A stretch of 64,000 nucleotides of DNA, taken from NCBI RefSeq assembly GCF_008124875.1, contig NZ_VNIA01000001.1:448627-512626 (forward strand), written 5' to 3'. Below the pieces are notes generated by a model. That model made no database searches, had not been told where the DNA came from, and was given only the letters and a program-made list of their open reading frames with translations. Both the position numbers and the translations under genes were made by a program. This document shows, one piece after another, positions 17,261 through 25,397 of this stretch. Within the stretch, counting starts at the first letter, position 1, and the number at the start of each line of letters is the position of its first letter. This stretch comes from Tenacibaculum adriaticum. GTDB lineage: Bacteria; Bacteroidota; Bacteroidia; Flavobacteriales; Flavobacteriaceae.

Positions 17261-17446
17261 ATGACAGCATTAACTATTTTTTTAGGAATGATTGGACCAT
17301 GGCAAATTGCAATTGTAGTTGCATTGGTTTTATTAATGTTTGGAGGTAAGAAAATACCAGAATTAATGAAAGGATTAGGTACTGGTATTAAAGAATTTAA
17401 AGACGCTACCAAAACAGAAGAGGAAGAAAATAAAGAAGAAAAATAA
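17261..17446 (+). CDS. tatA: Twin-arginine translocase subunit TatA/E
   Basis: 61 aa. It forms the pore-associated component of the Tat pathway, which moves folded proteins across the inner membrane. A short N-terminus leads to a transmembrane helix (PWQIAIVVALVLLMFGG, residues 13-29). The hinge FGGKKIPELMKGLGTGIKEF opens an amphipathic helix, and the tail is acidic and basic (KTEEEENKEEK). This is the classical TatA layout and size. tatC is not nearby in the window. A hairpin terminator follows. Confidence 0.93.
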   Translation: MTALTIFLGMIGPWQIAIVVALVLLMFGGKKIPELMKGLGTGIKEFKDATKTEEEENKEEK

Positions 17447-17468
17447 TTTCTTTTAAATAATAAAAAAT

Positions 17469-17497
17469 AACCGAAACTTTATGTTTCGGTTTTTTTA
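17469..17497 (+). terminator. tatA terminator
   Basis: AACCGAAAC, a five-base loop, then GTTTCGGTT followed by a T run. It lies 22 bp after the tatA stop. Confidence 0.85.
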
Positions 17498-17533
17498 TGA
17501 AATGAAATCTTACTCTTCATTTATAATTTTCGC

Positions 17534-18451
17534 TTATTCATCTTTCTTTTTCATATTTTTCATAGCTTCTCCAATCTGATTACTAGCTGTAAAACTTGCA
17601 ACCATATCATTTAACATTTGACTACCTGCTTGAGGAGAATTAGGTAATAAAATTAAATTACTATTTGTTTCTTGTCCTATAGATTGTAATGTATCGTAGT
17701 GTTGTGTTACTACAATTAGAGCAGAAGCTTCTTGACTATTAATACCTACTTTATTTAATACTTCTACAGATTCTTCTAAACCACGAGCAATTTCTCTACG
17801 TTGATCAGCAATTCCCTGTCCTTGTAAACGTTTACTTTCTGCTTCTGCTTTTGCTCGTTCTACGATTAAAATACGTTGTGCATCTCCTTCAAATTGTGCA
17901 GCTATTTTTTCACGTTCAGAAGCATTAATTCTGTTCATAGCTTCTTTTACTTGTCCATCAGGATCTATATCAGTTACTAAAGTTTTTATGATATCATATC
18001 CATATTCTATCATTGCATCGTTTAATTCCGATTTTACTGCAATGGCAATATCATCTTTTTTTACAAATACATCATCTAACTTCATTTTTGGTACTTCAGC
18101 ACGAACAACATCAAAAACATAAGAAGTTATTTGATCGTGAGGATAATCTAACATATAAAATGCATCATACACTTTATCTCTAATTACTTTGTATTGTACC
18201 GATACTTTTAGTTTTACAAATACATCATCCAATGTTTTTGTTTCAATAATTACATCTAATTGTTGAATTTTTAAACTCAATTTACCTGCAATTCTATCAA
18301 AAACAGGAATTTTAAATTGTAATCCTGATTGACGAATGCTATGAAACTTACCAAAACGCTCTATAATTGCTGCAGTTTGTTGTTTAACTATAAATACTGA
18401 AGCTAATAATATAAAGATTGATAATCCGATGAGAATAGGAATTAATGCCAT
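17534..18451 (-). CDS. SPFH/band-7 (stomatin-like, QmcA-like) membrane protein
   Basis: 305 aa. One N-terminal membrane segment (LIPILIGLSIFILLASVFIV) is followed by the SPFH domain (QTAAIIERFGKFHSIRQSGL, then KIQQLDVIIETKTLDDVFVK). Next comes an Ala/Glu-rich coiled-coil region (NRINASEREKIAAQFEGDAQ, RAKAEAESKRLQGQGIADQR). Such proteins make large ring assemblies in membranes and often modulate membrane proteases or microdomains. No NfeD partner is adjacent, which fits the QmcA/stomatin type. It stands alone on the minus strand, divergent from the DoxX gene. Confidence 0.88.
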   Translation of the reverse strand: MALIPILIGLSIFILLASVFIVKQQTAAIIERFGKFHSIRQSGLQFKIPVFDRIAGKLSLKIQQLDVIIETKTLDDVFVKLKVSVQYKVIRDKVYDAFYMLDYPHDQITSYVFDVVRAEVPKMKLDDVFVKKDDIAIAVKSELNDAMIEYGYDIIKTLVTDIDPDGQVKEAMNRINASEREKIAAQFEGDAQRILIVERAKAEAESKRLQGQGIADQRREIARGLEESVEVLNKVGINSQEASALIVVTQHYDTLQSIGQETNSNLILLPNSPQAGSQMLNDMVASFTASNQIGEAMKNMKKKDE

Positions 18452-18550
18452 AGTTTATTTTTTAAGTTGATAATTTGTTAAAGATACTATATAATTGATT
18501 TACTTATATGACGTAGTTTTTATTTAATGTTACAATTCATTTATTAAAAT

Positions 18551-18558
18551 TATATTTG
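18551..18558 (+). promoter_or_regulatory. -7 element TATATTTG that decides the DoxX start
   Basis: TATATTTG matches TAnnTTTG and contains the in-frame TTG at 18556 that could be mistaken for a start. The ATG at 18574, 15 bases past the element, is the likely start. Confidence 0.5.
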
Positions 18559-18573
18559 CTTAAAATCAACTTT

Positions 18574-18975
18574 ATGGAATTATTACAGAAACACGCTACT
18601 GAAATTTTAATCTTATTTTTTTTAATTGTCACCTTTTTACAATCTGGAATTGATAAAGTGTCTGATTGGGAAGGGAATTTGTCTTTTATAAAAGCTCATC
18701 TCAAAAACACACCATTCAAAAATAGTGTTCCTCTCTTATTAGCAATAATCTTAGTTATTGAAATTATGGCAGGCGCTTTAATGTTCGTTGGTGTTTTTCA
18801 ATTAGTAACTGTTGGTACAACTAATTTAGCTTTGATTGGTGTAGAATTGTCAGCTTTGTGCTTAATATTTTTATTAATTGGTCAACGACTTGCAAAAGAT
18901 TATGCAGGTGCAATGACATTAGCAGTTTACTTTATCATTACAATTTTCGGTGTGTATTTATTAAATGCTCACTAA
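18574..18975 (+). CDS. DoxX-like integral membrane protein
   Basis: 133 aa from the ATG at 18574 (MELLQKHATEILILFFL). Four hydrophobic segments are visible, and the family-type opening of helix 1 (FFLIVTFLQSGIDKVSDWEG) is followed by a soluble turn (KAHLKNTPFKNSVPLLLAII). This fits DoxX/DoxD-like small four-helix membrane proteins of uncertain function, some linked to quinone or sulfur metabolism in other taxa. The start was chosen because the longer frame begins inside the promoter element. It is a single gene. Confidence 0.75.
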   Translation: MELLQKHATEILILFFLIVTFLQSGIDKVSDWEGNLSFIKAHLKNTPFKNSVPLLLAIILVIEIMAGALMFVGVFQLVTVGTTNLALIGVELSALCLIFLLIGQRLAKDYAGAMTLAVYFIITIFGVYLLNAH

Positions 18976-19030
18976 ATCATTTGAGCTAAGATTTGTTTGT
19001 TTCAAGTCAATCCTACTTTCTTTTAGTATA

Positions 19031-19038
19031 TAATTTTG
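19031..19038 (+). promoter_or_regulatory. -7 element (TAATTTTG) of an outer-membrane barrel gene
   Basis: TAATTTTG matches TAnnTTTG and lies 28 bases before the ATG at 19067. Confidence 0.45.
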
Positions 19039-19066
19039 TTCATTATTAACATTAAAATATTTTATT

Positions 19067-19657
19067 ATGAACAAGAAACTATTTTTATTATTTGTGTTTT
19101 TCACTGCAATTATGAGCGCACAAAACTTTGGTATTAAAGGAGGGATTAATTTTTCTAATTTAACAAATTTTGACAAATCTTTTGAAGAAGAAGTAGAATC
19201 AGAAAGTATTAGAACATCATTTCATGTTGGTTTTTACAATGAATTCAAAATCAATGATAATTTAAGTATTCAACCAGAATTATTATATTCATCACAAGGT
19301 ATAAATAATGAATCTGATGGTATTGATGGAAAGGTTCAACTAGATTATATTAATATACCAGTTTTACTTAAAATATATTTGACTGAAGGCTTCTTTTTAG
19401 AAGCAGGACCTCAAATTGGTTTTTTGGTTAATGATGACATAAAAGTTGGAACGTTAAATTTTTCAGATAATGAAGATTTATTCAATACTGTTGATTATTC
19501 TATGGATTTAGGTTTAGGTTTCAAATTATCTGAAGGAGTATTTTTAAATGCACGTTATGGTTTTGGTTTAAACGGAGTTTTTAATTCTTCAGAAGAAGGA
19601 TCTGATAATAATCCAAAAAATAGTGTTTTTGCTGCATCTCTTGGTTTTAACCTATAA
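19067..19657 (+). CDS. Outer-membrane beta-barrel protein (PorT-like)
   Basis: 196 aa. The signal peptide (MNKKLFLLFVFFTAIMSAQ) is followed by FGIKGGINFSNL, the typical first strand of the Bacteroidetes PorT-like/OMP_b-brl_2 family. Amphipathic strands follow through the whole protein: SIQPELLYSSQG, LDYINIPVLLKIYLTEGFFL, EAGPQIGFLVND, FLNARYGFGLNGVF. It ends SVFAASLGFNL with the usual C-terminal aromatic/hydrophobic strand. The function of individual members is generally unknown. It is monocistronic, with a promoter 28 bp upstream and a terminator after it. Confidence 0.87.
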   Translation: MNKKLFLLFVFFTAIMSAQNFGIKGGINFSNLTNFDKSFEEEVESESIRTSFHVGFYNEFKINDNLSIQPELLYSSQGINNESDGIDGKVQLDYINIPVLLKIYLTEGFFLEAGPQIGFLVNDDIKVGTLNFSDNEDLFNTVDYSMDLGLGFKLSEGVFLNARYGFGLNGVFNSSEEGSDNNPKNSVFAASLGFNL

Positions 19658-19703
19658 TAATATTAATTTATATTAATTTTATTATTAATCAATTTTTTAT
19701 ATT

Positions 19704-19740
19704 TAAAAAGCTCTTAAAACATCGTTTTTAAGAGCTTTTT
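19704..19740. terminator. Hairpin terminator
   Basis: AAAAAGCTCTTAAAAAC-type stem (about 17 bp, short ATC-centred loop) with A and T flanks. It lies between the convergent barrel and methyltransferase genes and can work in both directions. Confidence 0.8.
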
Positions 19741-19806
19741 ATTTTTACTTAATATGATTTACTATTTATATATTATAAATGAATTAAACATATATTAAAA
19801 TTGATT

Positions 19807-20661
19807 TTATCTATTTTTTATGATATATATTAATGAAGAATGTTCTTTTGATGCTTTTGCTTTTCTATTCGACATAAAACCATTAATAAATGCATGAATA
19901 GGTCTCATCTTTCCTGTTTTGTATTTTTCTGATAATAAAGAAACATAATACGAATCAAACTTCATTGGTAATACTTTTTCAATTTTCATTTCTACAGTTG
20001 AAAATAACTTTCTGATTGAAGTTTTAGAGAAATGCCACAGATGTCTGGGTACATCAAATGCGGCCCAAAATTGTTTGTAATGCTTTGCATCATAACTTTT
20101 AAAATTTGGAACAGCAATTACCAACACACCATCGGGTTTTAATAAACCTTTTAATTGTTGAATATATTCTATTAAATCTGGTACATGTTCTAATACATGC
20201 CACATTGTAATAACATCAAATTTTTCGTTAATCTCACTAAGATTTTCCTTTACAACTAATTTTTTAGTTATAGATATTTCTCTTGCTTTTTTATTAGGTT
20301 CTATTCCCGATACTTTCCAATTATTTTGTTTACATATTGCTAAAAAATCACCCGTGCCAGAACCAATATCTAAGAGCGTTTTTTCTTTAGAGTTAAATGA
20401 ATTTAGTAAGTTTAGTTTTGTCTTTAATGTATAATTACGCACTAATTTATACACTTTATCTATTATAGATTTACTACTATCAGTATGAGAAATATAGTCT
20501 TCACTTTTATAATAATCACCTAAATTTTTGGGTACAGGTTGTGTAACTAACATATCAAATTCCTTGTTAAATAAAAGTTGATATTCCTCTTTTGAAACTG
20601 TATAATCTATAGAATTTAAAAACGGTTCTAAATTATTATTTATTTTTTCTGTTATATTCAA
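19807..20661 (-). CDS. Class I SAM-dependent methyltransferase
   Basis: 284 aa. Motif I is LLDIGSGTGDFLAICKQNNW at about residues 91-110. The acidic residue binding the ribose is in VSGIEPNKKAREI, motif II is DVITMWHVLEHVPDL, and motif III is LLKPDGVLVIAVPN. The following KHYKQFWAAFDVPRHLWHFS is common in Methyltransf_12/23 proteins near cell-envelope genes. The substrate is unknown. Its ATG lies only 17 bp from the first parS-like site, so its promoter lies inside the parS array, and ParB-type binding there could influence expression. Confidence 0.85.
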   Translation of the reverse strand: MNITEKINNNLEPFLNSIDYTVSKEEYQLLFNKEFDMLVTQPVPKNLGDYYKSEDYISHTDSSKSIIDKVYKLVRNYTLKTKLNLLNSFNSKEKTLLDIGSGTGDFLAICKQNNWKVSGIEPNKKAREISITKKLVVKENLSEINEKFDVITMWHVLEHVPDLIEYIQQLKGLLKPDGVLVIAVPNFKSYDAKHYKQFWAAFDVPRHLWHFSKTSIRKLFSTVEMKIEKVLPMKFDSYYVSLLSEKYKTGKMRPIHAFINGFMSNRKAKASKEHSSLIYIIKNR

Positions 20662-20678
20662 TGGTCTATTTGTTATTA

Positions 20679-20694
20679 TGTTCCCCGTGGAACA
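20679..20694. promoter_or_regulatory. parS-like site 1 (TGTTCCCCGTGGAACA)
   Basis: One base differs from TGTTCCACGTGGAACA, the form known in Pseudomonas. It is the most symmetric copy of the array and lies 17 bp from the methyltransferase ATG. Confidence 0.7.
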
Positions 20695-20812
20695 ATGCTA
20701 TGATTTTGTTTTTTTACCTTGATACAATGAATACCAAACGGATTCAAAATTAAATAAAGGTTTTTAATTTATAATTGATTATTTTAATTTTTTAATGAAC
20801 ATTTCTATATAA

Positions 20813-20828
20813 TGTTCCCCGTGAAACA
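20813..20828. promoter_or_regulatory. parS-like site 2 (TGTTCCCCGTGAAACA)
   Basis: Left arm as in site 1, right arm as in sites 3-8, so it is intermediate between the two forms. It matches consensus parS at 14 of 16 bases. Confidence 0.7.
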
Positions 20829-21258
20829 TTTCTTTATTTATATTAATGTGTTGTGATCATTATGCCGAATTTTATTAAATTATTTTAAACTTATTTTTTA
20901 TTTCTATAATTATAACACTACCTATCCCATTTCTATTTGTTTCTTATTTTTAATTTAGAAATATCTGAATTTATTTATGGAGGATCTTTTATAAATTAAT
21001 ATCATAATTTTATTTACCTTATATTAATCTAAAAGAAATGTTTTAATATTTTAACGTATAAATAATTTTTCTTTTACTCATGTTTTTCAATTATCGTCGT
21101 GAAATTAGATTTCTATTTTAAGATGATTTAATTCTACTATTTCATCCTTATTTAATTGTGATTAATTTTTGTTTCTAAAATAAAATTTGATATTAGTATT
21201 GATCGTGATTAATTCTAGTTTTATTTATAGTCTATAAAATAATTACGTTTATTAATAA

Positions 21259-21274
21259 TGTTCCTCGTGAAACA
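21259..21274. promoter_or_regulatory. parS-like site 3 (TGTTCCTCGTGAAACA)
   Basis: 14 of 16 bases match TGTTTCACGTGAAACA. It is preceded by AA (AATGTTCC), a context shared with most other copies. Confidence 0.7.
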
Positions 21275-21552
21275 ATTGCTTTTTCTTTAATTAATTATAA
21301 TGTTATTGTAGGACTTATAAGAATCGTTTATTCTAATAATGATGGTTTTGTTATTTATTTTAAAATTGAATTCAATTATTAAAACCTGATTTAAATTAAC
21401 TCTTTAGTTAGTTTATATTATTTTTTTATTGATGTTTACGACCTTATGAATGTTAAGTTTTATTTTGTGTCTCATAAAAGAACTTATGAGATAAAAGGAG
21501 TTAAACTTTATTGATTTCAACCTATCTTGGAATTTCATTATTTTTTTAATAA

Positions 21553-21568
21553 TGTTCCTCGTGAAACA
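21553..21568. promoter_or_regulatory. parS-like site 4 (TGTTCCTCGTGAAACA)
   Basis: Identical to site 3. The 70 bp after it are recognisably related to the sequence after sites 6 and 7 (both contain GATATAAT and ACCATTAGGAT). Confidence 0.7.
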
Positions 21569-21854
21569 TCACTCATAATATTTAATTTTTTAGTTTTGAT
21601 ATAATGACATTATTACCATTAGGATTTTAATTTAGTTATCTATCTTCTCAAGATAAGCCAGTGTATGATAATTTTTAAAAGGGTGTTTTTAGTTGTTTGT
21701 GGTGAATTCTTATTGCCAACTACTTTTATCATAATATAGATCATCGCCATTATTTTTAATTGTATTGTGTTTTATAATTTAATAACGGTGTTTAATAAAA
21801 ATATAGATTTTATTTTTCTATTATTTTTGTAGTTTAAATATCGTTTCAATATAA

Positions 21855-21870
21855 TGTTCCTCGTGAAACA
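21855..21870. promoter_or_regulatory. parS-like site 5 (TGTTCCTCGTGAAACA)
   Basis: Identical to sites 3 and 4, 302 bp after site 4. Confidence 0.7.
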
Positions 21871-22143
21871 ATTCTATTATTTTTTATAAAATATGAGTAA
21901 TAATTATAATTATGTATAGCCTAAAAGAGATAATTGTTTATCTTTTTTTATTACCTACTTATTACTTTTTAAGATTAGATTTTGATTAGCTGTTCAACTT
22001 TATAATTTTAAATTAGGGTAGAGTAATTTATTTTTGTTTGAAGTAAAAAAGAAAGGAATCATTAATTTTAAATAGCATTCTATAACTAATCTATTAGAAG
22101 TAAAATTAATAATGATGTAATTGTTTATTATAATTTAATTAGA

Positions 22144-22159
22144 TGTTCCTCGTGAAACA
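22144..22159. promoter_or_regulatory. parS-like site 6 (TGTTCCTCGTGAAACA)
   Basis: Identical 16-mer. It opens the first unit of the 411-bp tandem duplication. Confidence 0.7.
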
Positions 22160-22554
22160 TTAACTATTTTATTTAATTATTTTGAAGTTAGATATAATCA
22201 TATTGTAACCATTAGGATCTTGAATTAGGCATCCATTTCTTTCCAATATAGATTTTTAGGTATGTTGATTTTAATTCCACTCCTATTGATGTTTTTAAAA
22301 TTAAGTTATACTCACCTCTTTGTTCTAGATAGAATACTAATATGTCATCATTAAAATTTGAATTAATTTATCCATTTATTGAAGTAAATTCTTGATGTTA
22401 ATTCAAACCATCTTTAGCCAAAAGGCACAGTCTTAATTATTATGATTTTGATAATGTCCTTGTATTTAAAAAACTAATATAAACATGTAGAAATTAATTA
22501 TTGGATGTAGTTTTTCAGTATGTCTTGCTATTCTATATATTATTTTATAAAGAA

Positions 22555-22570
22555 TGTTCCTCGTGAAACA
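22555..22570. promoter_or_regulatory. parS-like site 7 (TGTTCCTCGTGAAACA)
   Basis: Identical 16-mer, exactly 411 bp after site 6. It opens the second duplicated unit. Confidence 0.7.
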
Positions 22571-22965
22571 TTAACTATTTTATTTAATTATTTTGAAGTT
22601 AGATATAATCATATTGTAACCATTAGGATCTTGAATTAGGTATCCATTTCTTTCCAATATAGATTTTTAGGTATGTTGATTTTAATTCCACTTCTATTGA
22701 TGTTTTTAAAATTAAATTATACTCTCCTCTTTGTTCTAGATAGAATACTAATATATCATCATTAAAATTTGAATTAATTTATCCATTTATTGAAGTGAAT
22801 TCTTGATGTTAATTCAAACCACCTTTAGCCAAAAGGCACGGTCTTAATTGTTATGATTTTGATAATGTCCTTGTATTTATAAACCTAATATAAACGTGTA
22901 GAAATTAATTATTAGTTGTAGTTTTTCAGTATGTTTCGCTACTCTAAAAATCATTTTATAGATAA

Positions 22966-22981
22966 TGTTCCTCGTGAAACA
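22966..22981. promoter_or_regulatory. parS-like site 8 (TGTTCCTCGTGAAACA)
   Basis: Identical 16-mer, exactly 411 bp after site 7. It closes the array 33 bp before the mnmG terminator hairpin. Confidence 0.7.
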
Positions 22982-23014
22982 ATAAGTTGAAATTAGTAAT
23001 AAATGTATAAAAAT

Positions 23015-23044
23015 AAAAAAGCGTTCCATTTGGAACGCTTTTTT
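23015..23044 (-). terminator. mnmG terminator
   Basis: AAAAAAGCGTTCCA, TT, TGGAACGCTTTTTT. A 14-bp stem with flanking A/T runs, 11 bp past the mnmG stop. It separates mnmG transcription from the parS array. Confidence 0.88.
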
Positions 23045-23055
23045 ATTTGTTGTTT

Positions 23056-24933
23056 TTATCTACCCATGTAAACCAAGAGCACGGATACATCACTTGGTGA
23101 TACTCCGCTTATTCTACCTGCTTGGGATATGGTTACAGGTTTTATTTTAGATAGTTTCTCTCGTGCTTCAAATGATAATGATTTCACTTTCGAATAATCA
23201 AAATTATAAGGTATTGGTACGTTTTCTAAACGATTCAATTTATCAGCATTACTTTTCTCCTTCTCTATATATCCAGAATATTTTAAGTAAATTTCTACCT
23301 GTTCAATAATTTCATTATCGATGTTATTCTCTTGAATATAATTTTCTAATTTATCAATAACTCTAAAATCATTAAAGTCTAATTGAGGACGTGCAGCAAT
23401 CTTAAATAATTTTAACGATTGGTTCACCGTAGCTAAATTTTTAGCTTCTAAAATCGGATTTACTTCTTCTTTTTTAACACTTAAATTTTTTATAAAATCA
23501 ATTAAGTTTTCCGTTTTTTCTTTCTTTTCAATAACACGATCCATTCTTTCTTTAGATGCTAAACCTATTTCAAAAGATAAAGGTGTTAATCTTAAATCTG
23601 CATTATCTTGACGTAATAACGTTCTATATTCTGCACGAGAAGTAAACATACGATAGGGTTCTTCTGTACCTTTTGTAATTAAATCATCAATTAAAACACC
23701 GATGTAAGCTTCACTCCTTTTTAAAATAAAAGGTGATCTGTTTTGTACTTTTAAAGCTGCATTTATACCTGCCATTAAACCTTGTGCAGCTGCTTCTTCA
23801 TAGCCAGTTGTTCCGTTAATTTGACCAGCAAAGAATAAGTTTTTAATTAATTTCGTTTCTAAAGAATGCGTTAACTGTGTAGGTGGAAAATAATCGTATT
23901 CGATAGCGTATCCATATCTAAAGAATTTTACGTTTTCAAAACCTGCAATAGATCGTATCGCTTTATCTTGAATATCTTCTGGTAAGGAAGTAGAGAAACC
24001 ATTTACATAAATTTCTACCGTATTCCATCCTTCTGGTTCAACGAAAATTTGATGTCTATCCTTTTCTGCAAAACGATTTATTTTATCTTCTATAGAAGGA
24101 CAATAGCGAGGTCCTGTAGATTTAATTCTACCGTTAAACATTGGTGAACGATCAAAACCTTCTTTTAATAAATCGTGTACTTCTTGGCTCGTATAGGTTA
24201 AGTAACAAGAACGTTGTTTTTGTAGTGGTTTGGTTGTTGGTAAATAGGAGAATTTTTCGGGATTATCATCACCAGGTTGCTCTGTCATTTTAGAATAATC
24301 CAAAGATCTTCCATCTACTCTTGGAGGAGTTCCTGTCTTCATTCTACCCGATTCAAACCCTTTTTCAACTAAATCTTCTGTAATACCAGTTGAAGCTCCT
24401 TCACCAGCTCTACCACCACCAAAAGTTTTTTCACCAATATGTATTAATCCATTTAAAAAAGTACCAGCAGTAACAATAACAGTTTTAGCTTTTATTTCTA
24501 GTCCTAAAGCTGTTTTTACACCAATTATGGTATCTCCGTCAAAGATTAATCCGTTAACACTGTCTTGAAAAAAGTCTAGATTTTCCGTTTGCTCTAACAT
24601 AGTTCTCCATGTTTCTGCAAACTGCATTCTATCAGATTGTGCCCTCGGACTCCACATTGCAGGTCCTTTCGACTTATTTAACATTTTAAATTGAATGGCT
24701 GTTTTATCAGTTACAATTCCGCTATAACCTCCTAAAGCATCAATTTCGCGAACTATTTGTCCTTTTGCAATTCCTCCCATGGCAGGATTACAACTCATTT
24801 GTGCAATGTTTTGCAAATTCATTGTAATTAACAATGTTTTTGCACCCATATTTGCACTTCCTGCTGCGGCCTCACTTCCTGCATGACCACCTCCAATAAC
24901 AATGACGTCGTATGTTGTTGTAAATAAACTCAT
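23056..24933 (-). CDS. mnmG: tRNA uridine-5-carboxymethylaminomethyl modification enzyme MnmG (GidA)
   Basis: 625 aa. With MnmE it installs the carboxymethylaminomethyl group on the wobble uridine of several tRNAs, using FAD and folate. The FAD motif DVIVIGGGHAGSEAAAGSAN lies at residues 9-28. It is followed by NPAMGGIAKGQIVREIDALG, TGTFLNGLIHIGEKTFGGGR, STGPRYCPSIEDKINRF (with the conserved Cys) and AGQINGTTGYEEAAAQGLMA. The C-terminal helical domain ends in ISGVSPSDVSVLLVYMGR, the tRNA and MnmE contact region. Length is normal. It is followed by a strong terminator and by the parS array. mnmE and parAB are not in the window. Confidence 0.97.
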   Translation of the reverse strand: MSLFTTTYDVIVIGGGHAGSEAAAGSANMGAKTLLITMNLQNIAQMSCNPAMGGIAKGQIVREIDALGGYSGIVTDKTAIQFKMLNKSKGPAMWSPRAQSDRMQFAETWRTMLEQTENLDFFQDSVNGLIFDGDTIIGVKTALGLEIKAKTVIVTAGTFLNGLIHIGEKTFGGGRAGEGASTGITEDLVEKGFESGRMKTGTPPRVDGRSLDYSKMTEQPGDDNPEKFSYLPTTKPLQKQRSCYLTYTSQEVHDLLKEGFDRSPMFNGRIKSTGPRYCPSIEDKINRFAEKDRHQIFVEPEGWNTVEIYVNGFSTSLPEDIQDKAIRSIAGFENVKFFRYGYAIEYDYFPPTQLTHSLETKLIKNLFFAGQINGTTGYEEAAAQGLMAGINAALKVQNRSPFILKRSEAYIGVLIDDLITKGTEEPYRMFTSRAEYRTLLRQDNADLRLTPLSFEIGLASKERMDRVIEKKEKTENLIDFIKNLSVKKEEVNPILEAKNLATVNQSLKLFKIAARPQLDFNDFRVIDKLENYIQENNIDNEIIEQVEIYLKYSGYIEKEKSNADKLNRLENVPIPYNFDYSKVKSLSFEAREKLSKIKPVTISQAGRISGVSPSDVSVLLVYMGR

Positions 24934-24981
24934 ATTTTTACAGTTTCATTCGAAACTTTAATTTTTTTAATTAACTGGTAA

Positions 24982-25395
24982 TCAATTATTTAGTTTATGT
25001 AAACATTGATTTTCTCTATCTCTCATTAGTTGTTTTTCTTCCTCAGATTTGTCTTTATAACCCATGTAATGCAACACACCATGGATGATAACTCTGTGTA
25101 ACTCATTTTTGAAAGAAACCTCAAATTCTTTTGCATTTTCTGCTACTCTATCCACAGAAATAAATATATCTCCGCCTATTAATTTTCCTAAAGTATAATC
25201 AAAACTGATAATATCGGTTAAAGTATCGTGTTGTAAAAATTCAACATTGATTTTATGTAGGTAATCATCATCACAAAAAATATAGTTGATTTCGCCTAAT
25301 TCAAATCCTTCTTTTTCGACACACTCTTCTATCCAATTAGTTGTTTTTTCTTCGTTATCTAACTGGAATTCTGTTTCGTAATTAAAAGCTATCAT
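24982..25395 (-). CDS. ybeY: Endoribonuclease YbeY (rRNA maturation factor)
   Basis: 137 aa. A single-strand endoribonuclease needed for 16S rRNA 3'-end maturation and ribosome quality control. The family core is FCDDDYLHKINVEFLQHDTL, TDIISFDY, GDIFISVDRVAENA and HRVIIHGVLHYMGYKD. The canonical zinc motif is HGxLHLxGxDH. Here the first two histidines are present, but the third ligand position reads Lys-Asp (GYKDKSEEE), a variant I recall as common in Bacteroidetes. The gene starts 2 bp after the DUF4175 stop and lies 48 bp before mnmG, so the three form a likely operon. Confidence 0.9.
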   Translation of the reverse strand: MIAFNYETEFQLDNEEKTTNWIEECVEKEGFELGEINYIFCDDDYLHKINVEFLQHDTLTDIISFDYTLGKLIGGDIFISVDRVAENAKEFEVSFKNELHRVIIHGVLHYMGYKDKSEEEKQLMRDRENQCLHKLNN

Positions 25396-25397
25396 TC

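Larger units (their letters stand above)
22144..22965. repeat. Two 411-bp tandem repeat units, each headed by a parS-like site
   Basis: Units 22144-22554 and 22555-22965 align end to end without gaps. By eye they differ at about 22 positions (about 95% identity), with most differences in the last 60 bp. The exact period and preserved 16-mers point to a fairly recent duplication. Neither unit has a long open frame. Confidence 0.9.
20662..23055. other. 2.4-kb gene-free parS-like array
   Basis: No coding frame of any quality was found here. The block holds eight copies of a 16-bp imperfect palindrome related to the bacterial centromere site parS (TGTTTCACGTGAAACA). They start at 20679, 20813, 21259, 21553, 21855, 22144, 22555 and 22966. 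Spacings are 134, 446, 294, 302, 289, 411 and 411 bp. All are in the same orientation. Six share TGTTCCTCGTGAAACA exactly. The DNA between them is AT-rich and, in several units, related by descent. It lies next to mnmG (gidA), whose homologues flank parAB/oriC in many bacteria, and 7 kb from the candidate oriC. Confidence 0.75.

Noticed and set aside
20662..23055. CRISPR array or prophage remnant as explanation of the repeated 16-mers
   Set aside because: Repeats are 16 bp with 134-446 bp spacing, no unique short spacers, no cas genes, and no phage genes. The palindrome and the mnmG context fit parS better.
24943..24956. GTTTCATTCGAAAC upstream of mnmG as a ninth parS
   Set aside because: The arms match but the ACGT-type centre is replaced (ATTC), and it lies outside the array. 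The centre is essential in known sites.
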